64,000 nt of DNA from Desulfobacteraceae bacterium. Its GTDB lineage: Bacteria > Desulfobacterota > Desulfobacteria > Desulfobacterales > Desulfosarcinaceae. Shown piece by piece: positions 17,142 through 24,812 of this stretch. Position 1 is the first letter of the stretch. Every line of letters begins with the position of its first letter. The DNA lies in contig QZKV01000090.1 of NCBI GenBank assembly GCA_003599575.1, positions 34,136 through 98,135 on the forward strand, given 5' to 3'. Made by a program: the position numbers and the translations under genes. The notes under the pieces are model-generated. The model was not told where the DNA came from. It made no database searches and saw only the letters and a program-made list of their open reading frames with translations.

Positions 17142-18353
17142 ATGCCGGTTTATCTTTGGGAAGGAAAAAATCGAAACAATCAAATTCAAAAAGGACAACT
17201 TGAAGCCGCAAATGAAGAAGCCGTCAAAGCCCATTTGAACCGGGTTCGAATCATCCCTAGCAAAGTCAAAAAAAAACCCAAAGATCTGTTTGAAGGTGTT
17301 TCTTTTCTTCAACCCAAGGTCAAAGAAAAAGACATCATCATATTTGCGCGCCAATTTTCGACCATGATCGATGCCGGTCTGCCGATAATCCAGTGCATGG
17401 ATATCCTCCATTCTCAGCAGGAAAACGCCACTTTCAAAAAAATGCTCAAGGATATCAAAGATCAAGTCGAAGGCGGCTCCACTTTTGCGGATGCTTTAAA
17501 GCGTTATCCCAAGCATTTCGATAACCTGTTTGTCAACATGATTACGGCCGGCGAGGCCGGCGGTATTTTGGATGTGATTTTGAAGCGCTTGGCCGGGTAT
17601 ATGGAAAAAGCGGCCCGCCTCAAACGCAAAGTCAAAGGAGCCATGGTCTACCCCGCCATCACCATTGCCGTGGCGGTCATCGTGGTCGCGGTTATTCTGA
17701 TCTTTGTCATTCCGGTATTCCAGGAGATGTTTGCCGACTTCGGCAGCAGTCTTCCCGGCCCGACACTCATCGTTATTGCCATGAGCGATTTCGTCAAATC
17801 GAAAGTCCATTTCATGGCCATCGGCCTGGTCATCTTCTTCTTTGCCTTCAAAAAGTACTACAGCACCAATAAAGGTCGCCTGGTGGTCGATGCCGCCATA
17901 CTCAAACTGCCGGTGTTCGGCATGTTGCTACGTAAGGTGGCCGTGGCCAAATTCACCCGCACCATGGGCACCATGCTGGGAAGCGGTGTCGCCATTCTGG
18001 AAGCACTCGACATCGTGGCCAAGACCGCCGGCAACAAAATCGTTGAAAAGGCCATTTACACGGTGCGTTCCGGTATTTCCGAGGGGCGCACCATGGCCGA
18101 TCCTCTGCAAGCGAGCGGCGTCTTCCCGCCCATGGTCTGCCAGATGATCGCAGTGGGTGAATCGACGGGTGCGCTCGATGCCATGCTGGAAAAGATCGCG
18201 GATTTCTACGATGAAGAAGTGGATCAGGCTGTAGAGAATCTCACCGCCATGATCGAACCGATGATGATTGTCTTTCTGGGAGTGATTGTAGGCGGATTGA
18301 TTGTTTCCATGTATCTGCCCATCTTCAAAATGGCCGGCGCAGTCGGTGGTTGA
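17142..18353 (+). CDS. pilC: Type IV pilus inner-membrane platform protein PilC (GspF family)
   Basis: A 403-aa polytopic inner-membrane protein that couples the pilus motors to pilin assembly. Two GspF repeats are visible: FARQFSTMIDAGLPIIQCMDIL (about residue 68) and its counterpart FTRTMGTMLGSGVAILEALDIV (about 270). Each precedes hydrophobic helices, and MVYPAITIAVAVIVVAVILI is the first transmembrane segment. ITAGEAGGILD and IAVGESTGALD are the conserved glycine-rich loops. Length is typical. It overlaps the start of pilS by four bases (TTGA), so the pair is probably coupled. PilB and PilT are outside the window. Confidence 0.96.
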   Translation: MPVYLWEGKNRNNQIQKGQLEAANEEAVKAHLNRVRIIPSKVKKKPKDLFEGVSFLQPKVKEKDIIIFARQFSTMIDAGLPIIQCMDILHSQQENATFKKMLKDIKDQVEGGSTFADALKRYPKHFDNLFVNMITAGEAGGILDVILKRLAGYMEKAARLKRKVKGAMVYPAITIAVAVIVVAVILIFVIPVFQEMFADFGSSLPGPTLIVIAMSDFVKSKVHFMAIGLVIFFFAFKKYYSTNKGRLVVDAAILKLPVFGMLLRKVAVAKFTRTMGTMLGSGVAILEALDIVAKTAGNKIVEKAIYTVRSGISEGRTMADPLQASGVFPPMVCQMIAVGESTGALDAMLEKIADFYDEEVDQAVENLTAMIEPMMIVFLGVIVGGLIVSMYLPIFKMAGAVGG

Positions 18354-19720
18354 TCTTGCGGGGGATCACAACATCATTTGATCTCGAGGTTGACCAAAAC
18401 GCAGTGGCGAGCTCCATCTTTACATCGCACGATTTTGCATCCGCATCCGGAACCCATCTTAAATTGAGATGGTTGATGTTTGTCCGGGTCGTCTTCACTG
18501 CCATCCTGTTGGGCGCCACACTGATTTTTCAGATGCGCCACCGCGATCAGGCCGTTGAGCCGGTGGTCACAATCTTTTATTTCTTGATTGCGGCCGTGTT
18601 CTTCCTCTCCATCCTGTATGGGATGATATTTCAGCGCGTCAAACGTCAGGCGCTTTTTGCCTACATTCAGATAGGCATCGATTCCTTCGTTGTCTCCTTG
18701 ATCATTTTGATCACAGGCGGTTTCTACAGCATGTTCTCCTTCCTTTATCTGGTCGTGATCATATACGCCAGTATGATCTTATACATGAAAGGCGGCATCG
18801 CGCTGGCCCTGATCAGCAGTCTTCAATTTGCCGGACTGATATCGCTGCAGTTCCTTTCCATCATTCCCTTTGCGGATGCGGTTGAGGGATCCGGAGCCTT
18901 CAATCCGACCATCATGCAGATCATCTATAAGGTTCTCATTACCTCTTCGGCTTGCTTTGCAGTGGCATTTCTGAGCGGGTTGCTGACCGAGCAGAATCGA
19001 AAATCCCAGCACGAGCTCCGCGCCATGGAAGACCATGTGAAGAGGGTCGAAAAAATGGCCTATATGGGAGAAATGGCTGCCGGGCTGGCGCATGAAATCA
19101 AAAATCCGTTGGCTTCGCTGGTGGGCTCTATTCAGTTGCTGAGAGAGGATTTACATTACGATCAGGATCATCAGCGGCTGATGGAAATCGTCTTACGGGA
19201 AACGGACCGGCTCAGTACGCTGGTCAATGAATTCCTGCTTTTTGCGCGGCCGCCGGCGGGTAAACCGGAGATGTTGCATCTCCAGCAAGCCATTGAGGAA
19301 ATCACCAGCCTGTTTGAAAGAGATACGAATCATTGCAAACGTTTCTCCCTCAAAAAGGCGCTTGATCCGGATGTGCATGTTGTTATGGACCCCGCCCACC
19401 TGCGCCAGGTGCTCTGGAACCTTTTATTGAATGCGGCCGAGGCCGTATCGCCTGGAGGTTCGATTGCGCTGCATACGATCGCGCTCAAGAACAACGAGGT
19501 GAGTATTCAGGTGCATGACGACGGGTGCGGCATGCCACCGGAAGTAGCCGGTAAAATATTCAATCCATTCTTTACCACAAAGCCGGACGGTACAGGTTTG
19601 GGATTGTCCATCGTTCATCGCATTCTTGAGGCGTATGAAAGTCGTCTGGATGTGCAAACCGAGCTGGGGTGCGGCACGACATTTTCTTTTTCTCTGAAGA
19701 GGTCTGGAAAAATCCGCTAG
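18350..19720 (+). CDS. pilS: Membrane sensor histidine kinase, PilS type
   Basis: A 456-aa sensor kinase with six predicted membrane helices in the first 210 residues, the P. aeruginosa PilS topology, and no HAMP domain. The H-box is MAAGLAHEIKNPLASL (about residue 245), followed by N (LLNAAEAVSP), G1 (DDGCGM) and G2 (GTGLGLSIVHRI) boxes. PilS phosphorylates PilR, a sigma-54 activator that turns on pilin genes. The start is a TTG overlapping the pilC stop; a later start is possible. No pilR follows; instead there is a sigma-54-type promoter 169 bases downstream of the stop. The name rests on architecture and on adjacency to pilC. Confidence 0.85.
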   Translation: MILRGITTSFDLEVDQNAVASSIFTSHDFASASGTHLKLRWLMFVRVVFTAILLGATLIFQMRHRDQAVEPVVTIFYFLIAAVFFLSILYGMIFQRVKRQALFAYIQIGIDSFVVSLIILITGGFYSMFSFLYLVVIIYASMILYMKGGIALALISSLQFAGLISLQFLSIIPFADAVEGSGAFNPTIMQIIYKVLITSSACFAVAFLSGLLTEQNRKSQHELRAMEDHVKRVEKMAYMGEMAAGLAHEIKNPLASLVGSIQLLREDLHYDQDHQRLMEIVLRETDRLSTLVNEFLLFARPPAGKPEMLHLQQAIEEITSLFERDTNHCKRFSLKKALDPDVHVVMDPAHLRQVLWNLLLNAAEAVSPGGSIALHTIALKNNEVSIQVHDDGCGMPPEVAGKIFNPFFTTKPDGTGLGLSIVHRILEAYESRLDVQTELGCGTTFSFSLKRSGKIR

Positions 19721-19856
19721 TTTCCCAACTGGCATCCCGCCATGATGTTATACGATTGTAGCGCCTGGGTGTAAAATATTTCATACACTTTCTGCTCCCC
19801 TTCACATTCTATAAGCTGTCGCCAACCCAACTAAGGCTTCCTGCTGGGACTTATGC

Positions 19857-19882
19857 GCTAAAAAACGGCGCGCGCGTTTAGC
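19857..19882. repeat. GC-centred inverted repeat just upstream of the sigma-54 promoter
   Basis: GCTAAA (19857-19862) and TTTAGC (19877-19882) flank a run of alternating C and G that can also pair, making a compact hairpin seven bases before the -24 element. There is no T run, so it is a weak terminator candidate for pilS. It could be an activator or repressor site, although sigma-54 activator sites usually lie further upstream. Confidence 0.45.
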
Positions 19883-19888
19883 ATATAG

Positions 19889-19904
19889 TGGCACGCATGT
19901 TGCT
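19889..19904 (+). promoter_or_regulatory. Sigma-54 (RpoN) promoter
   Basis: The sequence TGGCACGCATGTTGCT matches the sigma-54 consensus TGGCAC-N5-TTGCW at every conserved base. GG (19890-19891) and GC (19902-19903) are ten bases apart, as required for -24/-12 elements. Transcription would start near 19914, about 33 bases before the c-di-GMP aptamer. Its position right after a PilS-type kinase suggests, as inference, control by a PilR-like activator encoded elsewhere. Confidence 0.8.
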
Positions 19905-19946
19905 TATGAATAGCGCAATAGCTTTACCTAAGCTCTTTTTAACATA

Positions 19947-20036
19947 GCTCGAAAAAGGCAAATCATCCGAAAGGGTGAGACGCAAAGCCACTGGCCTAAT
20001 TCCTGTTCCAGGGAAATGGCGGCAGGGTTGCCGGGC
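19947..20036 (+). ncRNA. Cyclic-di-GMP-I riboswitch aptamer (GEMM-I)
   Basis: All hallmarks of the GEMM-I aptamer are present in order: GGCAAA, a stem capped by a GAAA tetraloop (ATCCGAAAGGGT), the highly conserved GACGCAAAGCC joint, GGCCTAA after the second stem begins, and the closing GGCAGGGTTGCC region. A five-base P1 can form between GCTCG (19947-19951) and CGGGC (20032-20036), with one G-T pair. The RNA would sense c-di-GMP and control the downstream surface-protein gene. It aligns well by eye with the Vibrio Vc2 aptamer; a covariance search was not run. Confidence 0.95.
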
Positions 20037-20039
20037 GAA

Positions 20040-20095
20040 GGCGACATCTCACAATCGAGACGCCGTTCGCACGGAACGAATCGATGGGAGATGTC
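20040..20095 (+). promoter_or_regulatory. Translational expression platform of the riboswitch
   Basis: Two competing hairpins are visible. One pairs GACATCTC (20043-20050) with GAGATGTC (20088-20095), strengthened inside by ATCGA/TCGAT (20054-20058, 20081-20085) and CGTTC/GAACG (20064-20068, 20074-20078). It buries the ribosome site GGGAG (20086-20090) and ends right at the start codon. The other pairs GGCG and TCTC (20040-20043, 20047-20050) with GAGA and CGCC (20057-20064), leaving the ribosome site free. Both use 20047-20050, so they exclude each other. Which form c-di-GMP favours cannot be told by reading. Confidence 0.7.
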
Positions 20096-21697
20096 ATGTT
20101 TAAAAAACGCTTATCCCTTCCAAAAATTTTGCTGGCGACCGGATTTATTTGGCTCATCGCATTTTCTGCAATTGTCTCGGCCGCACAGGTCACGCTACAA
20201 TGGGATGCCATTGATACGGTCCCGGACGGCTACCGGCTGTATCAACGCCTTTCAGGATTCGCTTACAACTATACAGAACCTGCATGGTCCGGCACAGACA
20301 CGACTTGTGTGATCGAAAATTTGACCCCCGGTGCTTCCTATTATTTTGTCGTTCGGGCCTTTAAAGGCGCCGACGAAAGCGCTGACTCCAACGAGGTGCA
20401 ATATACTGCCGCCGTTATTGTGGAGCCCGATTTAGACAGCGATGGTGATGGATGGAATGATGCTTTGGATGCTTTTCCTTACGATTCGCTTGAATGGCTT
20501 GATACCGACAGCGACGGTATTGGCAACAATGCCGATGAGGACGATGACGGGGACGGAATGCCGGACATATGGGAACTTGCGCATGGATTGAATCCGCTGG
20601 TTGATGATGCTTTTTCCGATTTGGATGGCGATGGAACTTTCAACATCGACGAATACACCCATGGCAGCGACCCGTCCAATGTGCCGGGTAATTCGGCACC
20701 GGCCAAACCCGTGCTCAGCCGGCCCCTCAATGGCGCCCGGACGGTCGGATTGACGCCCACCTTGATGACCGGGGTTTTTGCGGATGCCGATGGCGACAGC
20801 CATGCCCGGACATGTTATCAGATCAGCACCACCCCCGATTTCTCTTCTCTGGTCTTTGAACGGACTTACACGCGACATCTGACCGGGCTGAGGGTTCCGG
20901 ATCTGATTCTTGATCCTGAAACCACTTATTACTGGCGCGTCAAGTTTTACGACAATCACAACAGTGCTTCCGAATGGTCCGATTTCTTCGAATTCGAGAC
21001 CCTCGATTATGCGGCGGCCGGTGATGTGAACGGCAACGGTATCATCGATGTGCAGGAGTTCGGGCAAGCTTTCGATATCGATGAGGATGGCACGGCAGAT
21101 GTACTTCAGTCCGGCCTGCAAGGGGTTGTCACAACGGATATTCACAATTTACGTGTGGCCGTGAAGCGTCTCAGTGCTGATGTGCAGGTGATCGGAGTAA
21201 TGGCGCTGGATTTGGATGAACTGCCGCCGGCAAATAACCAACCCGAACAATTGACCGGGATCATCAGTTTCAAACTGCTGCTCTTGAATGATGCTTCAAC
21301 CGCGGTGGTTACCATCTTCTTCTCACAGCCGGCGCCCCCCGATGCCAAATGGTTCAAGTTCGAGCCCGATGAGGGGTGGTCCGACTATGCCAATGCGGTT
21401 TTCAGCCAGGATCGCAAATCGGTCACCCTGGTTTTGGAAGATGGCGGTGTGGGTGATCAAGATGGCGTTCGCAACGGCATCATCGTCGATCCTTCCGGCC
21501 TGGGCTACAGCACTCAATCCTCGGAACCATCAAGTTACGCGCCGGCGGATGCGGGTGGATTGAGCTGCTTTATCGCTGCGGCATGGCCTGGAGATGCGAA
21601 ATGGGCTGGCAAGGCGGTTCTCCTGCTGGCGGTGATAGCGATCCTGTTGGGGCAAGCGGCCCTTTCCCCAATCCGCTTCCGTGACCGCGAAATATAA
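20096..21697 (+). CDS. Secreted surface protein: Fn3, calcium (thrombospondin-3) repeats, choice-of-anchor domain, C-terminal membrane anchor
   Basis: A 533-aa exported protein. The signal peptide covers about residues 1-28 (KILLATGFIWLIAFSAIVSA). A fibronectin-III-like domain (about 30-105) is followed by Asp-rich calcium repeats (DSDGDGWNDALD, DTDSDGIGNNADEDDDGDG, about 110-190). A second Fn3-like region (about 200-300) precedes an EF-hand or dockerin-like stretch (GDVNGNGIIDVQEFG). Then comes a domain with GGVGDQDGVRNGIIVDPSGLG, matching choice-of-anchor U families. The tail is Gly-Gly, a Cys (GGLSCFIAA), one membrane helix and the basic end RFRDREI, like a C-terminal sorting signal. ATG 20096 follows GGGAG. 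A role in adhesion or matrix is inferred from this layout and the c-di-GMP control. Confidence 0.85.
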   Translation: MFKKRLSLPKILLATGFIWLIAFSAIVSAAQVTLQWDAIDTVPDGYRLYQRLSGFAYNYTEPAWSGTDTTCVIENLTPGASYYFVVRAFKGADESADSNEVQYTAAVIVEPDLDSDGDGWNDALDAFPYDSLEWLDTDSDGIGNNADEDDDGDGMPDIWELAHGLNPLVDDAFSDLDGDGTFNIDEYTHGSDPSNVPGNSAPAKPVLSRPLNGARTVGLTPTLMTGVFADADGDSHARTCYQISTTPDFSSLVFERTYTRHLTGLRVPDLILDPETTYYWRVKFYDNHNSASEWSDFFEFETLDYAAAGDVNGNGIIDVQEFGQAFDIDEDGTADVLQSGLQGVVTTDIHNLRVAVKRLSADVQVIGVMALDLDELPPANNQPEQLTGIISFKLLLLNDASTAVVTIFFSQPAPPDAKWFKFEPDEGWSDYANAVFSQDRKSVTLVLEDGGVGDQDGVRNGIIVDPSGLGYSTQSSEPSSYAPADAGGLSCFIAAAWPGDAKWAGKAVLLLAVIAILLGQAALSPIRFRDREI

Positions 21698-21730
21698 GAC
21701 ACGAAAATCCATCTGGATTGAACCAGCCAG

Positions 21731-21767
21731 GACCCGGGTTTCCGAGCGGAAATCCGGGTCTTTGCTT
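21731..21767 (+). terminator. Probable terminator of the surface-protein gene
   Basis: Arms 21731-21743 and 21748-21760 (GACCCGG...CCGGGTC outside, TTTCC/GGAAA inside) form a GC-rich stem with a four-base loop and one mismatch. TTTGCTT follows. The T run is short, so efficiency is uncertain. It lies 34 bases after the stop codon. Confidence 0.7.
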
Positions 21768-21933
21768 AAGAAAGTCCCGAATCTCACCCCGGGTCAAATC
21801 CTGCCGAGGGCCAGGGTGTTCAATCCCAAAATAGGGTCACCTATTCTGAGGATGAACCCTGCCCACCCGCCCATGACTTTAAAATCGCCTGAAAGTTCTG
21901 GGGACATCCATAGGATCGTTGGGCCGGTGGGCA

Positions 21934-22614
21934 TTACTCGATCACATGTCCAAAACGGGCATCTGCTTCGATGGTGATGCGGTTCAACTCATCCTCCAGG
22001 GCCTGCGCGCAGTCTTGCATTTGATCTGGATCGCTGCCGCCGGGCACCTGGATGGGGTTGCCATAAATGAGGATACACGGGCTGGCCGGGTAAGGAAGGA
22101 TGAAACGATCCCAGCTGTTGAAGACTTTGCGCTGCTGGGCACTATACGTGACCGGCACGATGGGATACCCCGTCTTCTGCGCCAAAAAAATAACTCCTGG
22201 TTGCACCTTTTCGCGCGGCCCCTGGGGGCCGTCGGGAACCACGCCGCCCGGCCGGTGGCCTGTACGCATTCTTTTTATCATGCTTGCCAAGGCCCGAGTG
22301 CCCCCTTTGCTTGTCGACCCCCGCACGGTCATTTGACCCTGGCGCTGCAATATCCGAGCGATTATTTCACCATCGGCTGAATCGCTCACCAATACGGCCG
22401 CCCCCAATCTTTTGTGGGCATAGGTGATCAGAAGAATGCGCGCATGCCAGAAAGCCAGGATAAACCGTCGCGAGGCCAAAATTTCTTCAATTGGTTGGCG
22501 GCCCCGGATCTCGATCCTGGAACCGCCCAGCAGCACATCGATGAACAATTTGCCGGCCAGACCGATCAATCGCCACTTCATATCCGAAGCGCCAGGCCTC
22601 TTCTTAAACAGCAT
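21934..22614 (-). CDS. DUF374 lysophospholipid-acyltransferase-like protein
   Basis: A 226-aa protein of the LPLAT superfamily (DUF374, COG2121). The acyltransferase block I is AFWHARILL, with histidine but not the standard HxxxxD spacing, as in this subgroup; VVPDGPQGPREKVQPGVI is the most typical segment. One hydrophobic N-terminal helix suggests membrane association. It is the last gene of the lpx operon and overlaps lpxB by 11 bases, so it probably acts on lipid A or its precursors. The Kdo transferase WaaA, which follows in some relatives, is not here. Exact acyl acceptor unknown. Confidence 0.88.
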   Translation of the reverse strand: MLFKKRPGASDMKWRLIGLAGKLFIDVLLGGSRIEIRGRQPIEEILASRRFILAFWHARILLITYAHKRLGAAVLVSDSADGEIIARILQRQGQMTVRGSTSKGGTRALASMIKRMRTGHRPGGVVPDGPQGPREKVQPGVIFLAQKTGYPIVPVTYSAQQRKVFNSWDRFILPYPASPCILIYGNPIQVPGGSDPDQMQDCAQALEDELNRITIEADARFGHVIE

Positions 22615-23749
22615 GATCGCACCCCATCAAGGAACATGCGATCCGGGCGACGTTGCGCGAGGCGCCGTTTTGGCCCAAGCGCTGTCTTACCAGCGCCAAT
22701 TCCTTGCATACCTCGGAATAGAGTTGGGGATCTGAGACCATGGAATAGGCGGCCTGACAGATTGCTTCCGGGGTGGCTTCATTTTGAACCAATTCGGGTA
22801 CGATGCGCTTCCCCGCGATCAGGTTGACCAGGCCGATGTGTTGAACGTGGATCAGCGCCCGGCCCAACCAGTAACTCAATGGCGAAACCGCATAGGTAAT
22901 GATCATGGGTGTGCCGCAGATAGCGGCCTCCAAAGTCACTGTTCCGGATGCCACGATGGCCAGGTGGCACCGCGGGAACAATTCACTGACCGGTTCATGG
23001 CTGATTTCCGCGTGCCGGAGTTGATGGTCGTTCAGAATGGAACGAATCAGCGCGTCATTGATGGAAGGGGCACAGGAGACCACAAAGCGGAGGTTCGTCA
23101 TTTTATCCTGCAGACGCCGGCCGGCTTGGAGCATCAAGGGCAGGAGGCTGCGTACTTCCGATACGCGCGAGCCGGGCAGAAATCCAATCACCGGCGCGTT
23201 ATGATCCGGCAATGCCGCCAGGCGAAGCGGGACCCTGCCGGTAGTGGAGTCCATCAGGGGATGGCCCACGAAAGAGACCGGTACATTGTGCTGTTCATAA
23301 AACGCTTTTTCAAAAGGCAGGATCACGGCCATATGATCTGCCCGCTTCTTGATTTTGTTGACCCGCTTGGAGCGCCAGGCCCATACTTGGGGACTGATAT
23401 AATAAAGCACCGGTACGCCCAATTTCTTGGCTGTGGCGGCCAAATGGAGGTTGAAATCGGGGAAGTCGATCAAAATTAAAAGGTCGGGTCGCAAACCGGA
23501 CAGCAACCGTTTGAGTTGGGCCATGGCTTTCATGATATGAGAAAGCTTGGCGATCACTTCGGTAATGCCCACCACCGCAAGCTGATCTGCATCCACCAGG
23601 ATCTTCGCCCCGGCCGCCCGCATGGCCTTGCCGCCCATGCCGCAGACAAAAACCGGACCGTGCTGCTCGTGCAAGGCATGGATCAAATGCGATCCGTGAA
23701 GATCTCCGGATGCTTCGCCGGCAACCATTACAACCGATTTGAGTGTCAT
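22604..23749 (-). CDS. lpxB: Lipid-A-disaccharide synthase
   Basis: GT19 enzyme of 381 aa on the inner face of the inner membrane. It joins 2,3-diacylglucosamine-1-phosphate and its UDP form to make the lipid A disaccharide. Typical segments are VAGEASGDLHGSHLIHAL at the N-terminus, YYISPQVWAWRSKRVNKIKK, FVGHPLMD, IGFLPGSRVSEVRSLLP and VASGTVTLEAAICGTPMI. ATG 23749 is set by the conserved N-terminus and lies seven bases after the oxidoreductase stop. Length is normal (E. coli 382). It uses the product of LpxI, encoded two genes upstream. Confidence 0.96.
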   Translation of the reverse strand: MTLKSVVMVAGEASGDLHGSHLIHALHEQHGPVFVCGMGGKAMRAAGAKILVDADQLAVVGITEVIAKLSHIMKAMAQLKRLLSGLRPDLLILIDFPDFNLHLAATAKKLGVPVLYYISPQVWAWRSKRVNKIKKRADHMAVILPFEKAFYEQHNVPVSFVGHPLMDSTTGRVPLRLAALPDHNAPVIGFLPGSRVSEVRSLLPLMLQAGRRLQDKMTNLRFVVSCAPSINDALIRSILNDHQLRHAEISHEPVSELFPRCHLAIVASGTVTLEAAICGTPMIITYAVSPLSYWLGRALIHVQHIGLVNLIAGKRIVPELVQNEATPEAICQAAYSMVSDPQLYSEVCKELALVRQRLGQNGASRNVARIACSLMGCDHAV

Positions 23750-23756
23750 AGATATA

Positions 23757-24746
23757 CTACCGCACCAGCCGTTCACTGGTCTGCTGAATTTGATCCATGA
23801 TGCTGAGTGCGATTTTCAAAGCATCCCTTCCCATCTGCCCGGTCACTTCGGGCACCCTTCTTTCAATCACGGCTTTAACAAAAGAGTGAATTTCATCATC
23901 CAGTGCATCGGCGTGCGAAAAGCTGCGTTGCTCGACCGCCATGCCCGGTATCACTCCCTCGTTTTTAGGTCCTTCTTGACGGATAAAGGTGATTTCGCGG
24001 TTGGCAAAATTGACGGAAATGTAGGCTTCTTTTTGAAAAAGCCGGATTTTACGTTCATTTTTCATCGAGATGCGGCTGGCGGTCACATTGGCGATGCAGC
24101 CGCTCTCAAATTCCAGGCGCGCATTGGCGATATCGACTGTCCCCGTGATCACTGGAATACCGGCCGCATGGATGCTTTTGATACCCGAGCGGACGAAGTT
24201 CAATATGATATCGATATCGTGGATCATCAAATCGAGCACGACGCTGACATCCAATCCGCGTTCCTTGAACATGCTGAGCCGGTGCGATTCGATAAACAGC
24301 GGCTGGTGCACGATGCCTTGCAAAGCGACCACCGCCGGATTGAAGCGTTCCAAATGTCCGACCTGGATGATGCAACCGTGCTGCTCAGCCATTTGAATCA
24401 AATCATCGGCCTGTTGAAGGGTGGTTGTTATCGGCTTTTCGATCAAAACATCCACGCCTTGATCTATAAAGTCGCGGCTGACCGCATAATGGGATTCCGT
24501 GGGCACAGCGATGCTCACCGCATCCACCTTGCCGATCAGGTCCGGATGATGATAATAGGCCGCAGTACCCAAATGGCCTGCAATTCTGTCGGCCTGGGCT
24601 CGGTCGGCATCCACCACACCGACCAATTCCACATCCGGCTGGCGGGCGTATTTTTCAGCATGAAATTTCCCCAGGTATCCGACCCCGACGACACCGACGC
24701 GAAGCTTACGCTTGCTGAGGCCGGAGGGACGCTTTTTTGGATTCAT
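23757..24746 (-). CDS. Gfo/Idh/MocA-family oxidoreductase in the lpx operon
   Basis: NAD(P)-dependent sugar oxidoreductase of 329 aa. The Rossmann motif VGVVGVGYLGKFHAEKYA is near the N-terminus, and VDVLIEKPITTTLQQADDLI carries the family EKP triad lysine. VGHLERFNPA and the later LMIHDIDIILNFVRSG give the catalytic-type histidine. It lies between lpxI and lpxB. The family includes GnnA, which oxidises UDP-GlcNAc on the route to UDP-GlcNAc3N for amide-linked lipid A. Its aminotransferase partner GnnB is not in the window, so that role is only a hypothesis. The start is chosen at ATG 24746, although the frame is open to 24800. Confidence 0.85.
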   Translation of the reverse strand: MNPKKRPSGLSKRKLRVGVVGVGYLGKFHAEKYARQPDVELVGVVDADRAQADRIAGHLGTAAYYHHPDLIGKVDAVSIAVPTESHYAVSRDFIDQGVDVLIEKPITTTLQQADDLIQMAEQHGCIIQVGHLERFNPAVVALQGIVHQPLFIESHRLSMFKERGLDVSVVLDLMIHDIDIILNFVRSGIKSIHAAGIPVITGTVDIANARLEFESGCIANVTASRISMKNERKIRLFQKEAYISVNFANREITFIRQEGPKNEGVIPGMAVEQRSFSHADALDDEIHSFVKAVIERRVPEVTGQMGRDALKIALSIMDQIQQTSERLVR

Positions 24747-24812
24747 AATCAGCTCATGGGCAGGGAAAACACCTGCATTGAAGTGCAAGACATAGAACAC
24801 AGCGGGCAGTGT

